Source of the DNA: Kushneria pakistanensis | GTDB lineage: Bacteria > Pseudomonadota > Gammaproteobacteria > Pseudomonadales > Halomonadaceae | Assembly (NCBI RefSeq): GCF_014652795.1 | Contig: NZ_BMZM01000003.1 | Coordinates: forward strand, 434,001 to 498,000 | Length of the DNA stretch: 64,000 nucleotides | Direction: 5' to 3' | Shown here: positions 34,834 to 44,317 of the stretch, one piece after another | Layout of the letters: the number at the start of each line of letters is the position of its first letter | Position numbering within the stretch: position 1 is the first letter of the stretch | Program-made: the position numbers and the translations under genes | The notes under the pieces: model-generated | What the model saw: only the letters and a program-made list of their open reading frames with translations | Databases searched by the model: none | Told to the model about the DNA's origin: nothing

Positions 34834-37233
34834 ATGAGCGAAGAAGATCAGTCCGACTACACCATCGAACCCGGTGATGATAACGGCAGTGCCATGACGC
34901 AGGCCGTGGTACCGGCCAGTGAATATCTGCCCGAAAGGCTTTATCTGCTGCCAGTGCACAATCGCCCCTTTTTTCCGGCACAGGTTCAGCCGCTGGTACT
35001 CAATAAAAAGCGCTGGAGTGACACGCTCGAGCAGGTCGGCAATACATCGCATCATATTGTGGGGCTGACCTTCATCGGTGATACCGGTGCCGACCCATCT
35101 CCGGAAGAATTCCCGGTCTATGGCACTGCCGTACGGGTACATCGCGCCGAAAACAACCAGGAGCAGCTGCAGTTCATCGCCCAGGGGCTTCGTCGTTTCA
35201 AGATTACCCGCTGGTTGTCGCAGGAGCCCCCCTATCTCGTCGAGGTCCACTATCCCAGAGAGCCCGTCGAAAAGGAAAGTGATGAGACGCGCGCCTATGC
35301 GATGGCCATTATCAATGGCATCAAGGAGCTTTTGCCCATCAACCCGCTTTACGGAGAGGAGCTCAAGCACTATCTCAATCGTTTCAGTCCCAATGAGCCC
35401 GGGCCGCTGACCGATTTTGCCGCGGCCATTACTTCGGCGCGGGGGCCGGAGCTTCAATCGGTACTGGAGACCCTGCCGGTACTGGAGCGCATGCAGGTGG
35501 TGCTGCCCCTGCTGCGCAAGGAGATCGAGGTCGCGCAGCTGCAAAGCGAGATCTCCGAGCAGGTCAACGCGCAGATGCAGGAGCGTCAGCGCGAGTTCTT
35601 CCTGCGCGAGCAGCTCAAGGTCATCCAGAAGGAGCTGGGGATTTCCAAGGACGATCGGGAAAACGACGTGGATACCTTCCGCGAGCGGCTGGAAGGCAAG
35701 GTGGTGCCCGAGCGCGTCCAGGCCCGTATTGATGACGAGCTGGGCAAGCTGTCCGTACTGGAGACCGGCTCCCCCGAGTATGGCACCACGCGCAACTATC
35801 TTGACTGGCTGACGGCACTGCCCTGGGGCATCACCTCCGAGGATCAGCTTGATCTGCCGCGCGCACGTCACGTACTTGATCGCGATCATGATGGCCTGCA
35901 GGACGTCAAAAGCCGCATCATCGAGTTCCTTGCCGAGGGCGCCTTCAAAGGTGATGTCGGTGGCTCGATTCTGCTGCTGGTGGGCCCGCCCGGGGTGGGC
36001 AAGACCTCGGTCGGCCGCTCGATTGCCGAAGCGCTGGGCCGCAAGTTCTACCGCTTCTCGGTCGGCGGCATGCGCGATGAGGCCGAAATCAAGGGCCACC
36101 GTCGTACCTACATTGGCGCCATGCCCGGCAAGCTGGTGCAGGCGATGAAGGAAGTCGACGTCGAAAACCCGGTCATCATGCTCGATGAGATCGACAAGCT
36201 GGGACAGTCCTTTCAGGGTGATCCGGCCTCGGCACTGCTGGAGGTGCTGGATCCGGAACAGAACGTCGATTTTCTCGATCACTATCTCGACGTGCGCATG
36301 GACCTTTCCAAGGTGCTGTTTGTCTGTACGGCCAACCAGCTCGATACGATTCCCGGACCGCTGCTGGACCGCATGGAGCAGATTCGACTGGCCGGCTACA
36401 TCGCCGAGGAAAAGGTGGCGATTGCCAAACATCACCTCTGGCCCAGGCTGCTGGAGCGTGACCGCATCCCCAAAAAGCGCATCAACCTGACCGATGCGGC
36501 GCTCAAGCATGTCATTGATGGCTATGCCCGTGAGTCCGGCGTTCGTCAGCTTGAAAAACAGCTGCATCGCATTGTGCGAAAATCCGCCGTCAAATTGCTG
36601 GAAGAAGAGCTCGAAACGGTCAAGGTCTCGGTCAACAACCTTGAAGAGTTTCTGGGAGCGCCGATTTTCCGCAAGGAGAAAGTGCTCAAGGGCGTCGGCG
36701 TAGTGACCGGCCTTGCCTGGACGGCCATGGGTGGTGCCACCCTGCCCATTGAGGCGACGCGGGTGCACGGACTGCAGCGCGGGATCAAGCTGACCGGCAA
36801 GCTGGGGGACGTCATGCAGGAGTCCGCCAATCTGGCCTACAGCTTCGTGCTCGGACATCTACAGGAGTTTGGCGCGCAGCCCGGCTACTTTGATCAGGCC
36901 TTCATTCATCTGCACGTACCGGAAGGTGCCACGCCCAAGGATGGCCCCTCGGCAGGCGTGACCATGACCACAGCGCTGCTGTCGCTGGCCCGCGGGCAGG
37001 ATATTGACCGGCCGCTGGCCATGACAGGGGAGATCACGCTGACCGGGCAGGTGCTGCCGGTAGGTGGCATTCGTGAAAAGGTTATTGCCGCTCGACGCAG
37101 TGCCATCTTTGAGCTGATCCTGCCGCACGCCAACCAGCGCGACTTTGACGAGCTGCCGGATTATCTAAAGGAGGGCATGACGGTGAACTTTGCTCGCACC
37201 TATCAGGATGTGGCAAAGGTGGTGTTTGGCTGA
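34834..37233 (+). CDS. lon: ATP-dependent Lon protease
   Basis: Cytoplasmic AAA+ serine protease (799 residues) that degrades misfolded and regulatory proteins. The N-terminal substrate domain spans about 25-230, Walker A is GPPGVGKT (384-391), Walker B is VIMLDEIDKLG, and the protease dyad is Ser706 (in PKDGPSAGV) with Lys749, spaced 43 residues apart as in E. coli Lon. The N-terminal 25 residues are acidic. No clear heat-shock promoter was recognised upstream. A strong terminator follows. Confidence 0.96.
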   Translation: MSEEDQSDYTIEPGDDNGSAMTQAVVPASEYLPERLYLLPVHNRPFFPAQVQPLVLNKKRWSDTLEQVGNTSHHIVGLTFIGDTGADPSPEEFPVYGTAVRVHRAENNQEQLQFIAQGLRRFKITRWLSQEPPYLVEVHYPREPVEKESDETRAYAMAIINGIKELLPINPLYGEELKHYLNRFSPNEPGPLTDFAAAITSARGPELQSVLETLPVLERMQVVLPLLRKEIEVAQLQSEISEQVNAQMQERQREFFLREQLKVIQKELGISKDDRENDVDTFRERLEGKVVPERVQARIDDELGKLSVLETGSPEYGTTRNYLDWLTALPWGITSEDQLDLPRARHVLDRDHDGLQDVKSRIIEFLAEGAFKGDVGGSILLLVGPPGVGKTSVGRSIAEALGRKFYRFSVGGMRDEAEIKGHRRTYIGAMPGKLVQAMKEVDVENPVIMLDEIDKLGQSFQGDPASALLEVLDPEQNVDFLDHYLDVRMDLSKVLFVCTANQLDTIPGPLLDRMEQIRLAGYIAEEKVAIAKHHLWPRLLERDRIPKKRINLTDAALKHVIDGYARESGVRQLEKQLHRIVRKSAVKLLEEELETVKVSVNNLEEFLGAPIFRKEKVLKGVGVVTGLAWTAMGGATLPIEATRVHGLQRGIKLTGKLGDVMQESANLAYSFVLGHLQEFGAQPGYFDQAFIHLHVPEGATPKDGPSAGVTMTTALLSLARGQDIDRPLAMTGEITLTGQVLPVGGIREKVIAARRSAIFELILPHANQRDFDELPDYLKEGMTVNFARTYQDVAKVVFG

Positions 37234-37252
37234 TCGCTCGCTTGAAAGTAAA

Positions 37253-37279
37253 AGCCGCCCGGTGGGGCGGCTTTTTTTT
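37253..37279 (+). terminator. Terminator after lon
   Basis: AGCCGCCC/GGGCGGCT stem (37253-37260 with 37265-37272), loop GGTG, followed by seven T. Confidence 0.9.
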
Positions 37280-37317
37280 GGTTTCGATTGCGTGTTTCAG
37301 CGTGAGCCGCTGTCGTT

Positions 37318-38958
37318 TCAGCGTGAATCGTCGTCGCCTGCCAGAGCCTCAAAAAGACGGGCAACGGCTTCGGCGCCCGGGTCCACAACACCGTCGAGTG
37401 CCTGTTCGGGCACCAGAGAAGAACGTCCGGCGCTGGCCTTGCGCAGTGTGGCTGTCTTGTCAGCCCCCGAGCGTGCAGCGCGAGCCGCTGCTTCAAGGTC
37501 CTGACCGGCGGCCATTGCTTCGATGGCCGGTATCAACGCGTCCAGCATGGTACGGTCACCCTGCTGCGCGCCGCCATAATGCTGCATGCGCTCAACGCCG
37601 GCCTGCAGAGCCGAGGGCCAGTCGGCGACGTCCTCAAGTTGCTGCGCAGCACTGGTCATCAGAATCGACAGCAGTACGCCGCTGGAGCCGCCCATGGCGG
37701 TGGCAAACAGGTGGCCCAGCTCACTGGCCAGGCGCGCATTCTCTCCGGTGGAAAGCTGATTCTCATCCAGCGCCTTCAATACCGCGCGAGCACCTGCGGC
37801 GACCGTAGCACCGGCATCGCCATCGCCGACTTTCGCATCAAGTTCGTCCAGCGCCTTTTCACTGTCGCGCAGGGTGGTGGCCAGGCGTGTGATCAATTGA
37901 CTGCGCGCGTTGTCATATTGGCCTTCGCCCGCCGGCGGCTGCTGACTGAAGCGCGGCGAGAAGGTCTTGATATCGTGCACGGTCTGCGGGGTCGGCCAGT
38001 GGGGCGCCTGAACCGGCGCCTTCAGCGCCTCCAGCGTTGCCTCATCCGCCGGCGCCAGCGTGATGGAAAATCCATGCATGTCCAGCGAGGTCATCAGGGG
38101 CGCCGGGCCCGTCATCAGCGCTACATTGTCACGACCGAGGCGTTCAAGGCAGGCACGCGTGAGAATCTGCATCTCCTGCGGCGCACAGCCGCCCAGGTTG
38201 TTGATCAGCACCACCCAGGGACCGTTATCGGGGCGGCCCAGCGCCTTGAGCACCTGGTCAACGGCGTCATCGGCACTTTCAGGCGTGACCTGACGCACAC
38301 CGGGCTCATTATGGATGCCCAGCCCCAGCTCGGGTGTCTTTCGCGAGGAAGCCTCCTGTCCGGGAAGGGTGGCGCTTGAAAGCGCCATGCCCATGGAGCG
38401 CACCTGTGCCGCCATGTCGATGGCTGCCTGATGGACGGTATCGAGATCATCGCCCCGCTCGGCGCGATAGCCGGCCATCTTGTGGACCAGCAGGGTGCCG
38501 GCCAGCCCGCGCGGCTGCGGCGCGTCCGGCAGGGCGACATCATCGGCCACGATCACCGTTGCCACGCGAAAGCCTTCCTCGCGGGCACGCTCGGCGGCAA
38601 GGCCGAAATTGAGCCGGTCGCCGGTATAGTTCTTGATGATCAAAAGACAGCCGGCTTCTCCGCAGCAGGCACGAATGCCGGCCAGAATGGCCTCTACGCC
38701 CGGGGAGGCGAAAACGTCGCCTGCCACGGCTGCGGTCAGCATGCCCTGGCCGACAAAGCCCGCGTGTGCCGGTTCATGTCCCGAGCCACCGCCCGATATC
38801 AGGGCGACCTGCTGTCGGCCTTCCCGATCAGGCTGCCAGTCCGAGCGCATGACAATGCGCGCATCCCGATGATCGGAGAGGGTAACGTTGGCTGACATGG
38901 CCAGCCCTTCCAGCAGTTCGCTGACCAGCGCTTCCGGACGGTTATAAAAGTGATGCAT
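37318..38958 (-). CDS. ATP-dependent dihydroxyacetone kinase (DAK1 + DAK2)
   Basis: Single-chain kinase (546 residues) phosphorylating dihydroxyacetone, possibly glyceraldehyde. The DAK1 half shows ALISGGGSGHEPAHAGFVG near 52-70 and NYTGDRLNFGLAAERA; the DAK2 half has DELDAKVGDGDAGATVAAGA near 366-385, the Asp cluster that binds Mg-ADP and lipid-like elements, followed by GGSSGVLLSIL. It is the ATP-type (Citrobacter DhaK) rather than the PTS-type three-subunit kinase. AAAGGAG precedes the ATG. The adjacent genes do not point to a glycerol pathway. Confidence 0.92.
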   Translation of the reverse strand: MHHFYNRPEALVSELLEGLAMSANVTLSDHRDARIVMRSDWQPDREGRQQVALISGGGSGHEPAHAGFVGQGMLTAAVAGDVFASPGVEAILAGIRACCGEAGCLLIIKNYTGDRLNFGLAAERAREEGFRVATVIVADDVALPDAPQPRGLAGTLLVHKMAGYRAERGDDLDTVHQAAIDMAAQVRSMGMALSSATLPGQEASSRKTPELGLGIHNEPGVRQVTPESADDAVDQVLKALGRPDNGPWVVLINNLGGCAPQEMQILTRACLERLGRDNVALMTGPAPLMTSLDMHGFSITLAPADEATLEALKAPVQAPHWPTPQTVHDIKTFSPRFSQQPPAGEGQYDNARSQLITRLATTLRDSEKALDELDAKVGDGDAGATVAAGARAVLKALDENQLSTGENARLASELGHLFATAMGGSSGVLLSILMTSAAQQLEDVADWPSALQAGVERMQHYGGAQQGDRTMLDALIPAIEAMAAGQDLEAAARAARSGADKTATLRKASAGRSSLVPEQALDGVVDPGAEAVARLFEALAGDDDSR

Positions 38959-39019
38959 AAAAGGCTCCTTTGAGGGGGCGCTTTCAGCGTAGAGCCTTGC
39001 AGGGGAAAACAGGAGGGCT

Positions 39020-39988
39020 TTATGTCACTCGGGTATCAGAAGAAGACGCAACTCGAGGGCGTGGCCATTGGATCGGGCCCTGCTCGGTGCCCGGGTCCAG
39101 CCGCCCCGGGCGCATTTCGGGGGTGCAGGTCTTGAGGGCCTGTGCCAATTGGTCCAGGGCTTCCTGTCCGGTCGTGCCCGCAGTCACCCTGTCCCACCAT
39201 TGCCGATGTACGGCGCGTACAACAACCGGTATCGACGGTAGTCCCACACGCTGTGCCATCGCCAGACGATGCAGGCCGCGGTTGATCTTGAGCAGATGGC
39301 CTTCACGCGTGACCACGACGCCAAGCGCGTCCTTGCCGCGGTCGGCATCAAAGCCGTGTCGGGCCATGTCATCCAGAAAATCCAGATAGATGTTCAGGTA
39401 GGCAAGAATCTTTGCCTCGCTATCGAGCAGAATGCCTTCATGCGGTGATGCCCATGGAGTGCCGGCTCTCAAGCGTGCGGCATGCTCCTGAAAGCGCTGT
39501 GTGAGGGTGAGATCATGGCGATGCTCATCCAGATCGGTGATGAATTCATAGCGCGAGCCACGACGCAGATCACCGCGACTGTCATCCCACTCGCCATCCC
39601 AGATAAAGGCAGACGTGGATGGGCGAACGCCGCCGACGCCCTTGAAGTTGACGTCACGGATCATGTCCCGGGGGTTGATATGCACGATCAGCTGATCACC
39701 CAGGCGCTTTTCGATGGAGCGCCGAGGCAGCCCCATCTCTTCAAGGCGGGCACCGCCAGGCTGGCCTTTCAGCCAGCGCTGGAACCAGAATTCTTCAAAA
39801 GGAATGCCCACCTGTTGTCGAAAAGTGAGTTTCAGCCACTCCTGAAATCTGACACGACGTCTGGGCCAGCGAAGACGATCGCTGTCCAGACCGGCAAAAG
39901 CATTCTCATCCCGAGAGGCAGGGGAGGTGTGACAGTGGCGTGACGACATGAACCGAACCGATAATCTGCGTATGCGAAAGTTTACCAT
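39020..39988 (-). CDS. Unassigned protein with a ParB/sulfiredoxin-like motif
   Basis: A 322-residue soluble protein without a family I can name. The C-terminal third has a VVVTREGHLLKINRGLHRLAMAQ pattern (residues about 222-244) followed by LPSIPVVV, which looks like the nucleotide-binding core of ParB/Srx-fold proteins; the rest, rich in Arg and Trp, shows no motif. It lies 39 bases after a glycosyltransferase gene on the same strand and so is probably in its operon. In polysaccharide loci such proteins are sometimes present with no known function. The start at 39988 (with AGGG upstream) is uncertain; an ATG at 39949 is an alternative. Confidence 0.6.
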   Translation of the reverse strand: MVNFRIRRLSVRFMSSRHCHTSPASRDENAFAGLDSDRLRWPRRRVRFQEWLKLTFRQQVGIPFEEFWFQRWLKGQPGGARLEEMGLPRRSIEKRLGDQLIVHINPRDMIRDVNFKGVGGVRPSTSAFIWDGEWDDSRGDLRRGSRYEFITDLDEHRHDLTLTQRFQEHAARLRAGTPWASPHEGILLDSEAKILAYLNIYLDFLDDMARHGFDADRGKDALGVVVTREGHLLKINRGLHRLAMAQRVGLPSIPVVVRAVHRQWWDRVTAGTTGQEALDQLAQALKTCTPEMRPGRLDPGTEQGPIQWPRPRVASSSDTRVT

Positions 39989-40027
39989 GCTCGCCCTGAG
40001 GATCAGGGCAGGCAGAGCGCTCGTATT

Positions 40028-41176
40028 CTACGTCGTGGGCAGCTCAAGAAACTGTTGCATGATGCGTGTATCACGAAAGCGCTCGATCAGTTCGGGATCC
40101 TTCTCCAGTGCCGGTGGATGCCTGAGGCCTTCTCGAATGCCTTCGGCCAGCCCTTCGATCGTGTTTTCGACAATCAATCGGCGCTGATCATTGATCAGAA
40201 CGTTGCGAATGCCGCCTGGCGCATCCACGGCGACGCAGGGCGTGCCACAGATCATGCTTTCTGCCAGTACGATACCGAATGCCTCGCTCATCGAGCTCAG
40301 TACAAAAAGGCGTGCATGCTTCATCCACGGGTAGGGATTGGTGCGGCTGCCAACGAGATGAACACGGTCCCGGACGCCCAGTTCATCGACCAGACGCTCG
40401 ACACTCTCACGCATGGGGCCATCGCCCACGATGACAAGATCCTCTTCAATATCCGCCTTTAAATAGGCATGGATCAAAAAGTCCTGACGCTTGACCCGTG
40501 ACAGCCTGCAGACATGCACCACATAGGGTCTGACGGGCAGATCGTCAGGTGTCTCATCTGCCATGGCACTGATGGCTTCTATATCACACGGGTTGCCAAT
40601 CGTGGCCCAGTGCGAAGGCGATATATGATGATGGCTCAGTTGACTTTCCAGCTGCTCACGCACGTTGGGTGTATTGCAAACCACGCGTTTGCCTTCATAA
40701 AGACGACGCAGGTACATGCCCTTGAGCCTGCCGCCATGATCGCCCGGCCAGGACACGGTCACCTGCCACAGGCGTGGATCCTGCCAGGACCAGACGGTTT
40801 CAAAGGCGCCCTGGCCACGCATGATAATGCGGTCAATCGGGCCATATTCGTTTTCAAGTCGCGTGATGAATCGCTTGAGGTAACGACCGCCGTAATATCC
40901 TCGCCAGAGAAAGCCGGAACCCGGCAGCAGGGGCTTGAGCAGGGCACGAGTCGCCAGGTCATAGGCCAGCCCGCCTCCTGTACGGCGAAAGGCCTTGTCA
41001 AAGTCCTCGTAATGAAGCGTGACCCCGGGGTCGGGCAGTAATTCATCGCCACCCTTGAGCACCAGCACGTGCACATCATGACCGGCACGGTGAAGGACAT
41101 TGGCAAGGTTGATGGTGACGCGTTGAATGCCACCGATGTTGAGTTTTCGAACGATCAGTAAAACGCGCTGTTTCAT
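40028..41176 (-). CDS. GT4 family glycosyltransferase
   Basis: A 382-residue GT-B glycosyltransferase. The N-terminal nucleotide-independent acceptor domain starts with LLIVRKLNIGGIQRVTINLA, which carries the GG-xxR motif of GT4; the C-terminal donor domain has VCRLSRVKRQDFLIHAYL, VGDGPMRESVERLVDELG and SMSEAFGIVLAESMICGTPCVA (E-x7-E motif). It probably adds a sugar to a lipid-linked or core oligosaccharide; donor and acceptor are unknown. The gene upstream of it on the same strand (42108-41236) encodes another glycosyltransferase, 59 bases away. Confidence 0.88.
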   Translation of the reverse strand: MKQRVLLIVRKLNIGGIQRVTINLANVLHRAGHDVHVLVLKGGDELLPDPGVTLHYEDFDKAFRRTGGGLAYDLATRALLKPLLPGSGFLWRGYYGGRYLKRFITRLENEYGPIDRIIMRGQGAFETVWSWQDPRLWQVTVSWPGDHGGRLKGMYLRRLYEGKRVVCNTPNVREQLESQLSHHHISPSHWATIGNPCDIEAISAMADETPDDLPVRPYVVHVCRLSRVKRQDFLIHAYLKADIEEDLVIVGDGPMRESVERLVDELGVRDRVHLVGSRTNPYPWMKHARLFVLSSMSEAFGIVLAESMICGTPCVAVDAPGGIRNVLINDQRRLIVENTIEGLAEGIREGLRHPPALEKDPELIERFRDTRIMQQFLELPTT

Positions 41177-41235
41177 GAAGTGAAGCCAACGAATCCGGGA
41201 ATGTGTTCAGTATCTGATGGCGTCATGTTACCTGC

Positions 41236-42108
41236 TTATGGCGCAAGAAGCTTTGCCATCAAATCCGGATAGCTGGCCAGACAATTGGAAAACTGCTGAT
41301 TATTGCCATCACCTTTTACGTTTTTCTTGTGCAGGGGTTGGCAATGGGCTGCTCGCGTGGAAAGAAAATTGATGTTATGGGGATTGACCCGAAAGCATCT
41401 TGTTCCCTGTTTCAGGGAAGCCATCTTGAACCAGATGTCATCAGCATTGGGCGCCAGTGTCTGGAAGGCCGTGTGGTCAGCAGCCATGGGGTCCAGTGAA
41501 TTGGGCGGATAGAGAACGCCTCCGTTGCCGGTTGGCATGAGGCTCAAAAGAGGACGATCAACGGGGGGCTGTATACCGGATCGGGAACTCTGATAGCAGA
41601 TCCTGCCCGACCCGGGGTTCGATTCCCTGAGCAGATGCCCACGATGGCAGATAATACAGTCAGGATGCTTTCTGGCACCTTCGAGCAGGCGTTCAAGCCA
41701 GTCGCGTGGATAGATTACATCGTCATCGGCAGTCACGATGGTCGCATTGGGCGCTGCCTTGAGGACGTGAACCAGCTTGTCGTAGGAGCGATAGTCTTCA
41801 GTGGTAGTAATAACCTTTACGCCACGAGCGATCTGTCGTTGCAATGTTGCAGGCAGTTGCCCGAGCGTCGCCATATCCTTTTCTGAAATATAAAGATGAA
41901 TTTCAAAATTTCTGGCGCGTTGTAAAAGGATGGATTCGATGGTCAGGTAGACATCGCGTATCCGCGGCAGGTAAGTGGTCAACGATACAATGAGATGACC
42001 ATCACCGCTGGAATGCTGCCTTTTGCAGGCAAGGTTTACACCATGGAGATAGCTGGAAAGCGCCAATGACTTTAACTTGCGCTTCTGTCTGATGTAGTAG
42101 GAAAGCAT
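41236..42108 (-). CDS. Putative GT-A glycosyltransferase
   Basis: A 290-residue protein starting MLSYYIRQKRKLKSL. The Asp triplet in TIVTADDDVIYPRDWL (about 122-137) is a GT-A-type metal-binding motif, preceded by HLIVSLTTYLPRIRDVYLTIESIL. It resembles small GT-A enzymes linked to capsule or LPS synthesis, but the exact family is not certain. The start at 42108 is chosen for homology-like content; the frame is open to 42288, but the upstream 60 residues are Cys-rich and look noncoding. It precedes the GT4 gene and probably forms a three-gene cluster with it and the ParB-like gene. Confidence 0.65.
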   Translation of the reverse strand: MLSYYIRQKRKLKSLALSSYLHGVNLACKRQHSSGDGHLIVSLTTYLPRIRDVYLTIESILLQRARNFEIHLYISEKDMATLGQLPATLQRQIARGVKVITTTEDYRSYDKLVHVLKAAPNATIVTADDDVIYPRDWLERLLEGARKHPDCIICHRGHLLRESNPGSGRICYQSSRSGIQPPVDRPLLSLMPTGNGGVLYPPNSLDPMAADHTAFQTLAPNADDIWFKMASLKQGTRCFRVNPHNINFLSTRAAHCQPLHKKNVKGDGNNQQFSNCLASYPDLMAKLLAP

Positions 42109-42558
42109 CCTGTCCCGTCCAATGCGGTGAAAACACCATGAACGCGCACAATAACAATCTTGTTGGGCCGTTTTATTAAGGGATTCTGAGGTTTTCTGAA
42201 AACTGAGAGTGATTCTGTAAAACCAGCCTTTTGCGCAGCAAGAGTATTGAGGACAGGGGCGAATACAAGACAGCGATTCCTTTTTCATTCAGCCAGCAGA
42301 AAACAGTCTAATTCTTTACCCAAGCTTTACTTGTTTTTGTACAGTACTTTGACGGCGTGCCTTTTGTATCCTAATTTCAGGATTACTTACGCAGTGGTGT
42401 TATGGAGAAGATGCCACCGTGACTGCCTCGCTTGCCATGGAAGGCAGACTGCAATACTGCTTGATGCTCATTGCAGGAAGTATCTGTGTCCCCGGCGGCG
42501 AGGCGTGATTGTGCCTGGCGCACCGGAATGAAAATCAGAGCCCCAGGAGGAAGTCCCC
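42109..42558. other. Intergenic region between glycosyltransferase and secreted-protein genes
   Basis: This 450-base gap carries the divergent leaders of both genes. The left 180 bases are open in frame with the glycosyltransferase but have unlikely composition. AGGAGG at the right end serves the next gene. No conserved RNA or operator was recognised. Confidence 0.4.
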
Positions 42559-42948
42559 ATGAAGAAATTGATCGCCAGCGTTTTTTGTGCCGCGCTTGTG
42601 TTGCCTGCCATGTCTGCCATGGCTTCGACCGAAGCCACACAAAGTGGTGCATCCAGTGATGGTCAGGAAATGACCGGCGCGGCTGCCAATGAATCCTCTA
42701 GCACCATGGATAACAGTGCGACCAGTTCCCAGACCACGCCCACCGGGCAGGGCGGCAATGGTGGTTCGGCGCAAATGAATGATATGGATGGCATGAGTGA
42801 GTCCAGCAGCAGCTCAATGGATAGCCCCGGTACCCGGAATGCTGATGAGACCATGACAGGACGGCAGGGCCATTCTGCTCAGATGGAATCCACCGACCCC
42901 ATCAATGACGGTGACACGACCGAGCATGGTGCCAGCCCGTCTCACTGA
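42559..42948 (+). CDS. Small secreted Ser/Met/Gly-rich protein
   Basis: A 129-residue exported protein of unknown function. A clear Sec signal peptide (MKKLIASVFCAALVLPAMSA, cleaved near MAS at 21-23) is followed by a disordered tail of Ser, Thr, Gly, Asp, Met and Gln with no regular repeat and a slightly acidic net charge. There are no Cys in the mature part. Excellent AGGAGG before the ATG supports translation. A very stable hairpin follows the gene. Confidence 0.6.
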   Translation: MKKLIASVFCAALVLPAMSAMASTEATQSGASSDGQEMTGAAANESSSTMDNSATSSQTTPTGQGGNGGSAQMNDMDGMSESSSSSMDSPGTRNADETMTGRQGHSAQMESTDPINDGDTTEHGASPSH

Positions 42949-42988
42949 TCCTTGCTTGACGCTATACCCGCGTTGAGCACGATATAAT

Positions 42989-43021
42989 GAAGGGCCCGGC
43001 AGCCTGGCTGCCGGGCCCTTC
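42989..43021. terminator. Long perfect hairpin, probable bidirectional terminator
   Basis: A 15-base perfect stem (42989-43003 with 43007-43021) closes on a CTG loop. It has no T-run, but it lies exactly between convergent genes (secreted protein and nudE), which suits a terminator or mRNA-end stabiliser. Confidence 0.55.
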
Positions 43022-43082
43022 ATGTTAGTGAAATGTGCATGTTATTGATAACTGGCAGGGCCGCTACATTTCAAGGGCTGGT

Positions 43083-43667
43083 TTACCAGAACATGGGATC
43101 GGGTTTTTCCTGTCGCTCACGCAGGCGTTCCCGGGCAATAAACAGCGCTGCGATGGCACGTCCTTCATGAAAGTCGCCGCGTGCCAGCAGAGCAGTAATA
43201 TCCTCGATGGGATGTTTTTCAACGATCAACGGCTCGGGTTCGTCGCCGGGCAGGCGCTCTTCGTAAAGCTGTGTGGCCATGACCACATGAATGCGATGGG
43301 TCATGTAATTGGGGGCCAGCGTCAGTTCGGTCAATGGCTCGATAGCATGGGCACCATAACCGCACTCTTCACGAAGCTCCCGATTGGCTGCCGTCACGAT
43401 GTCTTCGCCCGGATCAATCACCCCCTTGGGCAGGGTCAAGGCATAGTCCTCGATACCGGCTGCATACTCCTGGATCAACAGGACATGATCCGGGTCAGGC
43501 ATCGCCACGATCATCACGGCGCCGGCCCCGTTGCCCTGACTGGTCAGACGCTCAAAGGTGCGCTGTTCACCATTGGAAAATTCAAGCTCCAGGGCTTCGA
43601 CAGCAAAAAGCCGGCTCTGGGCGATACGGCGGCGCCGCCCGATTTCGGGCTTTCCTGATGGGGACAT
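43083..43667 (-). CDS. nudE: ADP compounds hydrolase NudE
   Basis: Nudix hydrolase (194 residues) that cleaves ADP-ribose, NADH and Ap3A-type compounds. The Nudix box covers 82-104 with RELREE at 96-101, and LEFSNGEQRTFER near the N-terminus matches E. coli NudE closely. The start at 43667 has GGAGGT seven bases upstream. It is divergent from hslR, the arrangement common in gammaproteobacteria. Confidence 0.9.
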   Translation of the reverse strand: MSPSGKPEIGRRRRIAQSRLFAVEALELEFSNGEQRTFERLTSQGNGAGAVMIVAMPDPDHVLLIQEYAAGIEDYALTLPKGVIDPGEDIVTAANRELREECGYGAHAIEPLTELTLAPNYMTHRIHVVMATQLYEERLPGDEPEPLIVEKHPIEDITALLARGDFHEGRAIAALFIARERLRERQEKPDPMFW

Positions 43668-43846
43668 GTCTTTACCTCCGGATGCTTCAAAAAACGGGAA
43701 CGACGGATACGGCAAATCTCGATACGTGCTTCACAGATTATCGCATTGCAGGGCCAGGAGCATCTGCCCTGTCCCGCAATGCCAGGGGCTTGAGAGCATG
43801 ACTTTTGCCCCCATATTGGCATCCAGAAACGGCGTGGAGACATGGC

Positions 43847-44239
43847 ATGAGCGAACAGGTTCGACTCGATAAATGGCTCTGGGCTGCCCGGTTTTTCAAG
43901 ACCCGCGGGCTGGCGCAGAAGGCCATCGATGGTGGCAAGGTTCACTACAATGGCGCGCGCACCAAGGTCAGCAAGATTGTAGAACCCGGGGCGCTGCTCG
44001 TATTGCCTCAGGGATGGGATCGCGTTGAAGTAGAGATCATCGCCGTCAGTGACAAGCGCCGTGGCGCAGCCGAAGCCCAGACGCTGTATCGTGAAACACC
44101 GGGGAGTATCGAGCGTCGCACTCGCGAAGCCGAGATTCGTCGTCTGGACAAGAGCATGCAGCCTCCGAAGGGGCGTCCGGATCGCAGGGATCGTCGCGAT
44201 ATCCAGCATTTCCAGCGTCATCAGCACGACGACTCGTAG
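43847..44239 (+). CDS. hslR: Ribosome-associated heat shock protein Hsp15
   Basis: S4-domain RNA-binding protein (130 residues) that rescues stalled 50S subunits carrying peptidyl-tRNA. The S4 core is VRLDKWLWAARFFKTRGLA (5-23), followed by a basic C-terminal tail (RPDRRDRRDIQ). GGAG lies before the ATG at 43847; the frame extends to 43805 but without support. The hslO gene follows 78 bases downstream, as in E. coli. Confidence 0.93.
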   Translation: MSEQVRLDKWLWAARFFKTRGLAQKAIDGGKVHYNGARTKVSKIVEPGALLVLPQGWDRVEVEIIAVSDKRRGAAEAQTLYRETPGSIERRTREAEIRRLDKSMQPPKGRPDRRDRRDIQHFQRHQHDDS

Positions 44240-44317
44240 CCCCGGTGGCAGGCACGGACAAGCGGATTCCTGTCATGGCTGCCGCGCCGATTACCCCTTC
44301 TCCTTATCGAGTGACCC

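Noticed and set aside
34783-36858. A 691-codon open frame on the - strand over lon
   Set aside because: It is the mirror of a highly conserved lon gene, has no family features and arises from the GC-rich third codon positions.
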